Assembly (NCBI GenBank): GCA_001574975.1 | Contig: KQ965863.1 | Coordinates: forward strand, 3,885-64,123 | DNA from: Gonapodya prolifera JEL478 | Lineage: Eukaryota > Monoblepharomycota > Monoblepharidomycetes > Monoblepharidales > Gonapodyaceae | Length of the DNA: 60,239 bases | Direction: 5' to 3' | In this document: piece by piece, positions 8,944 through 19,712 of the stretch | How positions within the stretch are numbered: the first letter of the stretch is position 1 | Layout of the letters: each line of letters opens with the position of its first letter | Program-made: the position numbers and the translations under genes | The notes under the pieces: generated by a model | Seen by the model: only the letters and a program-made list of their open reading frames with translations | Database searches by the model: none | What the model was told of the DNA's origin: nothing

Positions 8944-10751
8944 TCACCGCCCATCCCTCGCATATCTCTCGTACCCTCCCGCTGCCGGCGCCACCCTCCT
9001 ATCGTCGTACTTTCCACGGTCGTCGTATTTGCCGCGGTCCTCGTACTTGTCGTACTTCCCACGGCCGTCGTCTCGCTCGTACCTGCCACTGCCACGATCG
9101 TTGTGCTTGCTCACATACCCTCCAGCAGAAGCGCTCCGTCCACCACGGTCTGACCTGACGACGTCCGCATCCCTGGGCTCATACCCTCCTCCACTGGACA
9201 CTTTCGCCCCGTACTCCCTGTCGCGGGTCGAGGGGTAAGGGTTGTACCTCTCGCTGCCACCGTCCCTCTGGGGCTGGTCGCGGTAGTCGGAGCGGGTGTC
9301 GCGTTCGCGGTAGGACCCCGAGCCCGCGCCCGACCCGGAGGCGGCGTACTCGCGGCTTCGGCGCTCGCGGGATGGTGAGCGGCGGTAGCCTCTGTGATTG
9401 CCCGGGGGAAATTCCATGATTAGTTGTGAGGCAATCGAATGTGACCCTTTCATGATGGTGCACGTACTGCGTGCTCGACCCTCCTTCATCTCGTCCCCCA
9501 CTGCTTCTGGCGTAGTCGCGTCCGTTCGCCTCCCTGTCCCTCCCCGAGTCGTACCCGTTGTCGTAGCCTCTGTTGCCGTACCTGGGCCTGTCGTCCCTGT
9601 CGCCCGGGCCCGCGGTGCACTTGAGGGGAAGAAATGAGAGGTTCTTGTTAGGATTCGTTGCTTCGATCATGACGTGGAGCCGACATGTCTGAAGAACGTG
9701 ATCTTCGCTGCTGCTTCGCATGGAAGAGAGACGCGGAGACTGCATCCGCGCCATAAGGCACGCTTTCCTTCGTTTCCCTGCACTACTGTTTGGCACGGAA
9801 GATTGCCACTTAAGAGACTGCATTCGCGCCATATAGGCACGCTTTCCTTTCCTTCGTTTGAATTCCTTCGTTTCCCAGCTCTGCGCTGCTTTGAAATACA
9901 TTAAAACGCCCATGTGACTCTGCCCTCTGAATTGACCATGGTTCGGGGTGACTTCTGAGGTTCTCGCCTCGCGCTGCCACCTGACTGTGCAAAGCCTGCA
10001 TATCTCTCTGCATTGAGCTGCGCTGCTGCTCCTCACTGCATGATTGTCCCGTCCCAGTCTGAATCTGCATTTCAGCTGAACAGCTCTGTCACCCCCCTAT
10101 GAGACCCACTTCATGCGCTTTGTGGCCCTCCCTGCCGCACTTGAAACACCCCATTCCCATGCCTCCCCTTCCGAAGGAGCCGCCTCCATTGAAGCCTCCT
10201 CGACCCCTCGGCGGTCGAGGGCCGCCGTGACGTCCGAACGTCTCTCCGTCGGAGCGAGCAAGCTCCGTCACGACCCGACCGATGAGGGGGAACTCGGTGG
10301 TGCTGCCTTGTTCGGCGGCGTCGCGGGCGTCTCTGCGGGGGTGGACGAGAGGGAGGTCAGTAATAAGGAAAAGACCGGTAACGAACGGAACGAGGCTCTC
10401 CGAAACTTTAGCAACTCCGTAAAGCAACTACTGAGATCTTAAGCGACCAGCTCACCTTGCATCCTCGAACCGAACGAACGAGAACAGGCTGTTTGGGCTC
10501 GACCTGATTTCCACCTTCTCTACCGGTCCAAACTTTGAGAAACTTGACTCCAGCTCCTCTCTTGTGGTTTGCTGCTGGATTCTCTGTGGGAGCGAGGTGT
10601 GTGAGAGCGCTGTTCCTCACTGGCGTCTGGCGGGCGCATCCATGCGAACTCGCAGGCGACGCCCCCGGGAGCTCGCCAGAAAGAAGAAGTAAAGGGAGAA
10701 CAAGCGTACCCCGACGAAAACAGTTCTGACACCGGTGGATGCGTCTGACAT
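8944..10751 (-). CDS. SR-type RNA-binding protein: RRM, CCHC zinc knuckle, RS/RGG tail
   Basis: The start ATG at 10751 gives MSDASTGVRTVFVG, ending in an RNP2 motif. A phase-0 intron leads to TTREELESSFSKFGPVEKVE and RNP1-like SLFSFVRFEDAR, completing one RRM. A Gly/Arg-rich linker (PRPPRGRGGFNGGGSFGRGG) follows. The zinc knuckle is split: CFKCGREGHKAHE lies before an intron and the last Cys is the first codon of the next exon (9619). The C-terminal half is Arg/Asp/Tyr/Ser-rich (RRSPSRERR, repeated GKYDDR units) and stops at 8944. RRM-CCHC-RS order matches SRSF7 (9G8) and plant RSZ splicing factors, so a role in pre-mRNA splicing or mRNA export is likely. The knuckle-splitting intron (9620-10109, 490 nt) is unusually long. 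The gene is divergent from PSF2, 210 bp apart. Confidence 0.83.
9736..9876. repeat. Imperfect tandem duplication inside an intron
   Basis: Two copies of a unit that begins GAGACTGCAT, continues CGCGCCATA and AGGCACGCTTTCCTT, and ends CGTTTCCC lie at about 9736-9778 and 9814-9876. The second has a small internal insertion. Both are within the 490-nt intron of the SR-protein gene, which helps explain its size. Confidence 0.7.
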
Positions 10752-10961
10752 TGCGTAAGTGGGTTTCGTTTGCTCAATTCGGAATGTGGCTTCGACGACA
10801 GGGAAGTCAACTCTGCGTGTCTGACTATCACTTGTGTTACTGGTTCTTGCGATGTCTGGTCACCGTCGGGCGCTCGACTGCTGTCCTGCGTTTCTGTTGG
10901 GGTTGGAAACTTGGCGGCTATTCTTTTCCCTTCCTCTAGAAATTTCACCCGACACACAAAC

Positions 10962-11807
10962 ATGGCGCTTCCAAAGTCCTACCGACAGCACCTCTCGCCC
11001 GCAGAGCTCGACTTCCTCGCATGCCGCGAGTTCGTATCCATCACCCCCCTGGAGCGCGTGGATCCAGTGAAGCTCATTTCGGTGAGTCCCCATCACCTGT
11101 TCGAAAACTCTTGGATTCCCTTGATTCGTCATGTTTCAGGCGTCGTACGGGCCATTCCGACCACCCGTAAAAGCTGATATACCGCTATGGCTGGCGCTGA
11201 GCCTTCGCAAGCGACGCAAGGCGCAAATCAACCCGCCAAAGTGGATGGATCCTGGTTCGTCCCTCTGGACTTTGTGACGCGAACAGAGACCGACATCTCA
11301 CCTTTCCTCCTCACTTTGTGTGCTATGTGGTGCAGAGAACCTCCAAAAAAAGTTCGAGGAGGAAGTCGCGAATGATCAATTCAGCGCATTGCCATTTCAC
11401 GCCTTCGGTGTTGCGAAGGCTCTATTGGACAAGTGAGCCTCTTTCCAGCGAACCAACTTCTTTTTGATTTGTGATGAGCTTCGTGGATATAATCTTTGCG
11501 TCTCCAGCTGCCAGGAAGACATTCGAAGTACAGGGTGGGACCCAGACCAAATTCGGACTCTGCTCAAAGACATAAGGGAGCGTCGACAACACAAGGCACG
11601 GCAAGGTCTTGGCGTCTTGGACGGAAAGTACCTTCAGGTGCGGCTGTTTATTACGTCTGTCTCTGGAAAATGCAAGAAACGGTCATCGATTTCGCTTATT
11701 GCCCGCAGTTGGACAACATCACGCTCCAAGAACTGAACGAAATCCGACCGTTTTTCTCCCGGGCGAATGCTATGCTGGCTCGCCTGAATGCCGACGACGA
11801 GAATTGA
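10962..11807 (+). CDS. PSF2: DNA replication complex GINS subunit Psf2
   Basis: Five exons give about 190 residues, the usual Psf2 length. Recognisable Psf2 features are an N-terminus with LSPAELDFLACREFVSITPL, then YGPFRPPVKADIPLWLALSL, the basic RKRRKAQINPPKWMDPENL, a central helix with DQIRTLLKDIRERRQ, and the end KYLQLDNITLQELNEIRPFF. Psf2 is one of four GINS subunits. GINS joins Cdc45 and Mcm2-7 in the CMG helicase at replication forks and acts in the nucleus. All introns are 58-100 nt; the second has the donor GTTCGT, which recurs elsewhere in this window. Stop TGA is at 11805-11807. The start was chosen because it is the first in-frame ATG and matches the family N-terminus. Confidence 0.93.
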
Positions 11808-11929
11808 ACGATAATATGTATGATCCCGACCAACGCTGTAAATAGTGAATTCTCATTTCTATTGTCAATTACATACGAATTCGAATTTGGTTTCGCCTAT
11901 CGAAAGAAAATAACTCTTTTTAAAAGGGT

Positions 11930-14923
11930 TCAGTGAATGATATATTCTTTCAGGTTGGCTTTGCATGCGGATCGCTCACACCCATCACGAACGCGGCATC
12001 TCTCGATTACTCTCTCAGCTTTGCCAACGCCTCCCGTGCCTCCCGCGTGCCCGCTGACTCGTACAACTCCTTTGCCTTCGCCAAGTCCGAATTCATACAA
12101 ACCTCCAAGTGGCCCTTGCGCTACAATGACACCCTCCTCTATAGCTTCTCCATACAGCCGCGCGGCTTCAGTGAGGTTCCTGTCCAGCCCTCCGCGGCCG
12201 TCATCGTACATCCGCCCTAGAAGGGTCTTGCTCTCACAACAAAGATCACTGCGGTAGCATTCCACCGCTTTGACCTCATCGTTTGCTCTGCCACCCCAGC
12301 CCTGCACGTAGGCCATGCCAAGTGCACAGGCAGGAGCATCATCAGAAGATGCCGACCTGCAAGCAAGATGTTCCACTTTTGCTAAATCTCGCTCAGTCTC
12401 ACCAATTTCATGAAGAAAGAAGTAGTACGCAAGGTTGAATTGACTCCACGAGTTTCCATTCAAGGCTGCCTCCTGAAATATAACTTTGCCTTGTGTGTGG
12501 CGTCGGCAGGTCCTTTTCTGCTGAGATAAAAGCACTCAAGATTGTTCTGTGCACTTGCCCTGTTCAGCCGCCTTGTGGTACCACAAAACAGCTAGCTCTA
12601 AATTTCTCTCCACGCTGCTTCCACTCTCACAGCACCACCCAAGATTGTATTGTGCAGAAGCGTTGCCCTAGTCAGCTGCCTTGCGGAAACATGCAAAAGC
12701 TCTCTCCAAACTTTTTTCCACACCACTCCCACTCTGGTAGGACATCCCAAGATGTGACTGTGCAGAAGCATGACCTTGGTCAGCTGCCTTGCAGTACCAT
12801 GCGACAGCCTAGTCCAAATTCGTGTCCGCGCCGCTTCCCTCTTCATAGCACACTGCAAGATTGAACTGCGCGGTGCATTGCCCTGGTCAGCAGCCTTGTG
12901 GTACCATCCAACAGTTATCTCCAAATTCTGCTCCACGCCACTCCCGTTCGCAAAGCAAACCCCACGATTTACCTGCACAGCTGAATCACGCTGGTCAGCT
13001 GCCTTACGATATCACGCAACCGCCTCCTCCAAGCTCTTCTCCACACCACTGCAATTGTAATAGCACACGCCGAGATCTCCGCCAGACGAAAGAGGGAATC
13101 CGCGTCCCCAGCAAAATCATCTGGAATTCCATCACCAAATTGGATCTGACGAGGCTGGACGTGATAATTCGGAGCGTAATACAAAAGTTCGATTTGTGTC
13201 TACAAGCGAAGTGCTGATAAAAAAATAACTCACGTCAGCTGAACAAGGACACTCAAAATCACGGGAAGTTGTGGCCGTTTATCCGGTTCAGGATACCTGC
13301 ACTCCCGCATCAGCGTTTCCAGTTGCACTGGCAAAACGATGTGCTTGGGAAGAAGAGGTTGACGGTGTGGGGTTTAGCATATCTCGTATATCAATGACAT
13401 CGGTAATCCTCTAAAAGGTTCGATTTTGGTCCAAAGCTTTAATTAGGAAGTTGAACTTGTTAGTAGAGCAGTCACAAAGAAAGGAGCACAACAAATGCTT
13501 ACAGAATAAATGAGAATCTCAAAAGCATAAACATCGTCAGCTTCGGTGGTTCCTTCCTCTCGCAAACGTTCGGGGGACATAAATCGCCAGGTACCAACAC
13601 AACTCCCTGTTTTGGTATCTGCTGCCGCACTTAAAACCTTTGCAGTCCCGAAATCTGTCAGAATACCTTACTTTTTGTTGGTGATGAGAATGTTGTCCGA
13701 TTTCAGATCGGCATGGAGGATGTCTTGGTTGTGGAGGTTCTCCATTCTGCGAGCGACATCAAGCAGCTGTTTACAATTTGTTAATTAGCATTCCAAATGG
13801 CAAGCGGCCCACAACCGGTGAAGAAGAAGTTACTTACAAGGAAGGGAATCTCCTTTCTTCTCTTCATCTGACTCAAACTGCTGGAGATAACTTCTTAAGC
13901 TACCATTCTCCATAACGGGTGACACAAACGCAATCATGTTCCTGCGCTTGACAATGCCGTAGAGCGGCAGGACGTGCTCAGAATTCGAATTGTACCACCC
14001 GGTGGCTTCGTCTTCAAAAGATACTGGGCAGCGGAAGAAAGGTGGTGTGCTTCAGCAACGCACAAAAGCAGCGTGACGCTGATCTGTCACTTACCTTTTC
14101 ATCATATCCTTGTCTGAACTTGACGGTTTTGACGGCAACAGGAATATAATCGAGCCAGATCCCCCAATAGACTGTTCCATATCCGCCTTCTCCAAGCGCG
14201 TCGGTTTGTGAGATCCTCAAATACACCTCTTTCATCTCCCAAACTTCCGAGATCTTCGCAAGCTCCTTCTGAATGGACGATGAGAAGCTTTGGGCAACAT
14301 GTGACAGAGCTGATAATGCTGCTGGCAAAGCTGTTGTTGGAAAGTCTTCGGTCGGAAGATGGACAACCTCAGTCGGGGAGTCCCAGGGATGTTTGGAATC
14401 AGACTGAACATCTGCAGTTGCCGCGGGCAGAGAGATTGAACCAGGGTGAAGGAATGCCGTTCCCCCAAGAAACTGTTGCCACGTTGGAATCGGTTGATGT
14501 GGTGGGAGCTTGGAATACCGAGGTATGGAATGTCGATGCTGTGTTGGCCCCGTCACCGTCACCATACAACAATTCATTCGGTCGATCTGAGCCATTGTGC
14601 TCCTCCCCCGCAGAAACTACACTTTCCAAAGGTGATGATGGCCGTCTGACAGTCGAAATGACCCCAGTTGTCTTCCAAGCACCAGGAAAAGCTTTCGTGA
14701 AAGTCTCCGCCTCTTCCATTCGCTCTGCGGAGCCATTGGGTGGGGTTTCGTCGCGATTGGATGTAAACCATTTGTAGAACTCCGCGATGGAGAGCATCCC
14801 CGCTGGATGGGTGTGTTTGGGTTGAGTTGTCGTGAAGTCTTTCGCTATTTGGTCGTTCGAGATCCGTGTCCCAGCCCAAGTCCAAAACAGACGAATGGGA
14901 AGGAGATTTGCGAAATTTGACAA
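11930..14923 (-). pseudogene. Protein kinase with C-terminal Sel1 repeats, decayed
   Basis: Read on the minus strand, a Ser/Pro-rich N-terminal region (14923-14270) precedes a kinase domain. The Gly loop LGEGGYGTVYWG and the VAIK-type VAVKTVKF lie at about 14200-14110, the catalytic loop ILHADLKSDNIL near 13710, DFGTAKVL next, and the C-lobe end CRYPEPDKRPQLPV near 13290. At least five Sel1-type repeats follow (e.g. AVAWYCKAADQGHASAQ, LGMSYQSGSGVEKSLERA), reaching 11930. Breaks include TAA at 13668-13670 between the catalytic loop and DFG, a frameshift around 13340, TGA at 13012, TAG at 12809 and 12668, TGA at 12536, and a roughly 20-bp deletion near 12085 between short direct repeats relative to the copy at 18414. 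Kinase plus Sel1 is a common signalling architecture in early-diverging fungi. Exons around 15050-15350 may have been its original start. Confidence 0.8.
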
Positions 14924-15046
14924 ATAGTTGTCTTTGTCTACCTAATCCATAATCCTGTATGTCCCTCTCTCGATCGCCACGAGAATAGAGTGCACAAAAT
15001 GTACATTCATTGAACGAGTACGACTACAGCAGTGAAAAACAAGTTT

Positions 15047-15351
15047 TCAGGAGATAAATTCGGGCGTCTCTGCTCCTCTCGCTCTTCCCCTGGACCCCCA
15101 ACCAATTATAACGCGTGACGACTCGATAGTTCTCACCTTTCTCAATATCACTCCATCCCAAAACCGTTGCAGAGTAACACTATCTTGGAAGTCGAAATTG
15201 TCGTCCAGGGCAGGAACTTGTGTGGAGGGGGTCGGGCGAGGGTTGCTAGGTGAAACCGAGGGCACGCAGAGGGCGTGTGAGAGACGAGTACGAGAGGGAG
15301 AACCGAGAGAGACGAGAGAGCCGAGATACCGAAAGAGAGCCGAGAGATCAC
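15047..15351 (-). other. Possible 5' exon remnant of the kinase pseudogene
   Basis: A minus-strand ORF contains ALDDNFDFQDSVTLQRFW followed by a good donor (GTGAGAAC) near 15137. It lies directly upstream of the kinase pseudogene and in the same orientation. Coding nature is suggested by composition only. Confidence 0.35.
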
Positions 15352-15410
15352 ACCAAGTGACCGGGGAGACGAGACGAGCGAGGAGACGCGAGACGAGATG
15401 GAGAAGCGGG
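15290..15410. repeat. Purine-rich GAGAC/GAGA low-complexity tract
   Basis: The plus strand from about 15290 to 15410 is dominated by GAGAGACGAGA, CGAGAGAGCC and GAGACGAGACGAG type words, giving long read-through ORFs on both strands with no protein-like composition. It is probably simple-sequence expansion. Confidence 0.7.
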
Positions 15411-15476
15411 AGATTCCAAGTCAGAACATTCTTGTTACTTTGTAGTGTTTTACATTCGTTTATATATCGCGAAATT

Positions 15477-15815
15477 CTAGTTTACGCTTTTCTTTACCAG
15501 GGTGAAGTCCAACTGCTGGGTGAAGTCCAAATGCTTTCGGTGTTGATGAAGCGCGGTGCCAAAGGAGGTGTAAAGCTTGGCCATGGCATCCTCAGAGTGC
15601 TCGATGACTTCTGCATCTCCAGCAGAGGCAGGCCAATCCAGTACGATGTGTGCCACACAGTCCGCGCCGTGCTCAACTTTCATGACCGGCTTTGGCGTCT
15701 CCACAAGCTCCACGCAGGATACCGCTTGTCTTCTCTCCGTCCAGGTCAACTGGGTCTCCAACCCTTTCCAGGTTGGAGGCGGGGCATCAACTTGGGCGGC
15801 AGGTAAGGGCGTCAA
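15477..15815 (-). CDS. Unrecognised ORF fragment
   Basis: A 112-residue minus-strand ORF has balanced composition (contains GLETQLTWTERRQAVSC, ADCVAHIVLDWPASAGDAE, DAMAKLYTSFGTALHQHRK). There is no family match and no clear splice partners. It sits between the kinase pseudogene and a duplicated SR-gene fragment, so it may be part of the same decayed region. Confidence 0.3.
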   Translation of the reverse strand: MTPLPAAQVDAPPPTWKGLETQLTWTERRQAVSCVELVETPKPVMKVEHGADCVAHIVLDWPASAGDAEVIEHSEDAMAKLYTSFGTALHQHRKHLDFTQQLDFTLVKKSVN

Positions 15816-15840
15816 GAATTTTTGCCGAGAGGAATGTCAC

Positions 15841-16240
15841 CCCATGCAAGCTAGACCCACTTCACGCGGTTTGTGGCCCGCCCTTCCGCAGTTAAATATC
15901 CCGTTCCTGCTCCTGCTCCTGCTCCCGCGGCTCCCCTCCCGAAGGACCCGCCCCCATTGAAGCCCCCACGTCGGCGCGACAGTCACGGGCCGCCGTGACA
16001 CCCAAACGCTCCATCAGAGCGAGCAAGCTTTGTTACGGCACGACCGATGAGAGGGAACTCAGTGGTGCTGCCTTGTTCGACTGCGTCGCGGGCGTTTGTG
16101 TTGGGGTGGAGGGGGAAGTCAGCAATCGGGCAAAGGCCGGAAAGGAATGGAGCGAGGTTCTCCACGACTTCACGAGCTCCATAACGCTCTACTGCGATCT
16201 TAAGCCTCCAGCTCCACTTGAATCCTCGAACAGAAGGGCG
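15841..16240 (-). pseudogene. Partial duplicate of the SR-protein gene
   Basis: This 400-bp block is a diverged copy of about 10085-10475 in the same orientation. It keeps AVEQGSTTEFPLIGRAVTKL and RSDGAFGCHGGP, equivalent to AAEQGSTTEFPLIGRVVTEL and FGRHGGP in the parent. It also keeps the upstream intron and the tail of the preceding RRM exon (parent GGTTCGAGGATGCAAG, here TTCGAGGATTCAAG). The Gly-rich part is altered (a TCCTGC/TCCCG run replaces it) and the zinc-knuckle cysteines are not maintained. Because the intron is retained, this arose by DNA-level segmental duplication, not by retroposition. It is not expected to make a functional protein. Confidence 0.8.
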
Positions 16241-18413
16241 TAGTGCTCATCCAGCTCGTCGGCGGAACTCCAATGACAGCGAGTCGACAGGTCGTGAGTG
16301 CAGGTTGGTGACAGTCCCCTGGGTGCAAAGCGTTGGAGGGGAGAAGAGTTCAGGGCAATGAGTGGGTGCCAGCAAAGGTCATGACCGCCTCAGCGCCGAC
16401 GTTTCGTGCGTTCCTCTGACTGGGGAGTAACACTGTGTCACCGCAATGCAGGATCTCTGAGCCTGCAACCCTGGAAGCTTACCGAAAGCACGCTGCTTGT
16501 AGTCCGAGCTTGATTGACAGCCTGATCACACGGCGGACCTGGCACTTGAACCGGGTCCAGAACCATCCAAGAGCATGTTCAGGCGGGAGCGCATGCTTGT
16601 AAGAGATCTTGAGGAGGGTTGCACTTGCACGCTGGCGAGGCCGCCTGAAAAACCACCACGGAGAGGCGAAAGCTTCATTCCCACCATCCCTGCATTTGCC
16701 AAACCAACCGCCTTCACCGCTTGATTGTACATGAAGTGTACCTCACCGCCTTGACGACTTTGGAAACACCTTTCTCCAGCAACCTCCCGGACGTCGCCCT
16801 CACCGATAAAGCGCCCATCTCGTTCCCATTGGCATCATCGCCCTTCTGACAGCCCTCTTGCCCTTCCCGATCCACCCGATGGCATCGCCCAAGCTGTTAA
16901 TATTAATGCACACCCCGGCAGTCCGCGTGCGTACACACGCTCCAGGATTGCTTCCCAATTCAGCTCATTGCGCGTGTGCAAGAGCGCCAGTAGGGACTTA
17001 CGGAGTTGGAGCAGGTGGGGGTCCGATTATGTAAGGTGGAGTAGCGGTGTGTGGTACAGCTCCTGTGCGAGACGGGTATTAAGGGTGCGGTTTTGTATAG
17101 CCTATGCAAAAACCACAGACTCACCACTCGGCCTCTCATAACACCGCCTGGCATCGACTAACAACCGGTGCAGGAGTCACCGGTCCTATTGCCCTCTTCT
17201 TTAAACCGGGACGCCTCCGCTTTGTTCCGTTCCCGCTCCGGAGGGTGGACTAGGGCAAGCGCTCCTTGTCCTTTTCACACTTGGTCTTGACTCCGGGAAC
17301 AGCGTTAACATCCGTGGCGGGCACATCATCCTCAAACGCCATCCAGAACGGCCTGTACCGCCCAGCAGCGCTCCATACCATCCCCACACCTGTTCCGCGC
17401 GAACACGTAACGGTCGCAAACTTTCCACATGTCGCGGCCGCCGCGCTCGTGTGCACTTTGCCCTCCTTGGATTCGGATCGGTCCTCCCCCGCCCCCGCCG
17501 CGAGCACATCCTCAGGATCCTCCAGTTCCCGACCCGAAACACTGCCTGGGAACACCCGGAGGATCACAGCAATGGGTAGGAGGGGAGGGCTCATTGGAAC
17601 GGGGGATTGAGGTCCCGGAAACGCTTCGGCGGATCTTGATCCTTCATGCTGCAGGTTCGTGAAGTCATGTGCACGTCAAGCACAGCGCATCAGAGTCAAG
17701 AAGTGGGACGCGACTGCTCACCTCGCTTGCAACGAGCACACGTGTTCGATGCTTCTGCCCCAGTTGGGTTTCCCCAGGTCCGTTGGTCACGCTCCCATTT
17801 ACACGCTGAAGTGCAACCTCTTCAAACGTCGGCGACGTCTCATGGAAATCGCTGCAACCTGGTCGAACCGCCACTCGTGGCAGAGTACCGATCCCAGCAT
17901 TGTACCCGACGCGAAGTACTCCTAGAAGTCCAGCGCGACCTTGTCCGGGACACCGCTTGCTGCTTCGCGTTTCGCTGTCCCCGCGTATCCGTCTGAGCAG
18001 CGTTCGAGGCCCTTGATGATGGCCCCGTCGCAACTAACTTACTTGTCCACTCCACTCGCTTCTGAGTATGGGCATTAGAGTCCTTGGCATCCGGCGCGGC
18101 TACAGCGAGAGAATGTTTCGTCGGCGTCTCCCAACGGATGATCGACGGGAGCAGACCGAACACTTCTCTCTGCTTGCGAGTCAACGTGCGAGTCGGGATG
18201 GCGCAGCATGTGTTGCGAGAGGGGAGTTCGATCGGCGGTTGAATTCTGACCCAGTTTTGCCGAGTAGAGTCAACTCCCACCAAACACCGACTCTGCGAAC
18301 GGCGCTCGAGATAATTCAGTTACCGTGATCTTCCGTACGGCGCATGAAGACACGTTTCAGCGATGCAAAAAACAGATGTAACGAATAACAGCATATCAAC
18401 AAAACTACGACGT
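16241..18413. other. 2.2 kb without a confident gene
   Basis: Several medium ORFs exist on both strands but none holds together. Minus-strand pieces near 16526-16860 (GDAIGWIGKGKRAVRR, YNQAVKAVGLANAGMVGMK) look like fragments of one small basic/hydrophobic protein. A minus-strand ORF at 17250-17594 has plausible composition. Mixed frames at 17640-18330 suggest degraded sequence. No named family can be supported, and this is probably decayed accessory DNA. Confidence 0.5.
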
Positions 18414-19200
18414 TCATGGTAAGCTGACACCCATCGCGAAAGATGCGTCTACACATCGTTCTTTCATCCTCGCCAACGCCTCACGCGCCTCCCACGTCCT
18501 CGCCGACTCGTACAACTCTTTCGCTTTCGCCAAGTCCTTGGGCAACCCACCAAGTCCAAACTCGTACAAGCGTCCAAGTGGCCCTCGAGCTACCACGTCA
18601 CCCTCCTCTATAGCTTCCATATACAGTCGCGCGGCTTCGTTCAGGTTCCTGTCCAGACCTCCGCGACCATCTTCATACATTCGCCCCAGCAGAGTCTTGC
18701 TCATGCAACGAAGATCGCTGCGGTAGCATTCCTCAGCTTTGACATCATCCTTCGCTCTGCCACCCCAGCCATGTTCATGTGCGATACCGAGTGCCCAAGC
18801 AGATGACGCAGACCTGCAAATGAGCTCTTCCACTTTCGCTAAATCACGCTGAGTATCACCGATTCCATGAAGGAAGAAAGCGTACGCAAGGTTTGATTGA
18901 CTGTATGAGTTCCCTTTCTCTGCTGCCTCCTGAAACAGTAACTTTGCCCTTTGGACATCAGCCGCTCCGCTACCTTGTCTGCTGAAGTACATCCACCCAA
19001 GATTGTTCTGTGCACTCAAATTGCCCTGCTCTAGTGCCTTTTGGAACCACAAAGCCGCAAGCTCTAAATTCTTCTCCACGCCAGTCCCAACCATGTAGCG
19101 TACCCCAAGAAAATTTTGTGCATCAGGGTCACCCTGATCTGCAGCCTTGTTCCATTGACTGATGAAAGCCTCGCACTAGCGTGCGGAAGCGTCTGAAATC
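18414..19200 (-). pseudogene. Sel1-repeat protein fragment, paralogue of the kinase-Sel1 gene
   Basis: A 226-residue open frame (19094-18414) carries about five Sel1-like repeats (ALWFQKALEQGNLSAQNNLG, AKLLFQEAAEKGNSYSQSNL, LLGRMYEDGRGGLDRNLNEA, GPLGRLYEFGLGGLPKDLAK). It is the intact counterpart of the C-terminal half of the 11930-14923 pseudogene. Upstream the repeat register continues (WNKAADQGDPDAQ) but an in-frame TAG lies at 19176-19178 and no kinase domain follows. This is therefore a truncated duplicate that may or may not still be expressed. Sel1 repeats normally form a helical solenoid that binds partner proteins. Confidence 0.72.
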
Positions 19201-19712
19201 TTATAGATACATGGGATCCGGGCGTCGTCGCGTGTCAGTAGCAGGTCTCATAGTGAGGGATGGAGAGAAAGTTCACAACCACCGCGCCGCGTCGCCCAGC
19301 TACGCCAATGAGTAGCAGCCGGAGAATTGATCCTGCAGCACAAGAGAAGAATAGATACTTGATGAATCATCTGATAATCTATCGTCTGCGGACTCCTCGA
19401 TTCCGCATGAACAGATGGGAACAACCAGTTCACGCGCACGTTGGGGGACGGTGAAGCATCGCTCAAATCATTAGACGGAGGTGGCTCGCAACCTTGGCGG
19501 CATCTGGCTTAAAAGGAATCCGACTGCTGCCATCCCCTTTTCTCTCGCTGAATCGCATTCGCTTCTCCCGCGTTCGCTCTCTACTTACTCCTCGCTAGAT
19601 TCGCTAGATTCGCCAGGTACGCGCTTGCATCGCCGCCAGCCGATATCCCGACGGTCCCACACGCTCACGCACTTTTTTGCACCGGTCTCCCTCTGACTCA
19701 GTCGCGGCACAA

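Noticed and set aside
12660-12815. In-frame TAG codons at Gln-like positions as evidence of a reassigned genetic code
   Set aside because: Intact genes in the window end at TAG (TMEM107, eIF3j, RFC4, bL12m) and the same gene also contains TAA, TGA and frameshifts. It is a pseudogene.
13400-13425. GGTTCGATTTT as a tRNA B-box
   Set aside because: Lacks the terminal CC and sits in an intron-like part of the kinase pseudogene with no cloverleaf.
13660-13690. A 17-nt mini-intron (GTAAGGTATTCTGACAG) that would remove the TAA in the kinase domain
   Set aside because: Far below the shortest convincing intron here (about 52 nt), its removal does not restore the frame, and the gene has several other breaks. 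A nonsense mutation is simpler.
17250-17610. Overlapping ORFs on both strands as a new gene
   Set aside because: Both strands are open because of GC-rich sequence; no splice partners, family or consistent start found.
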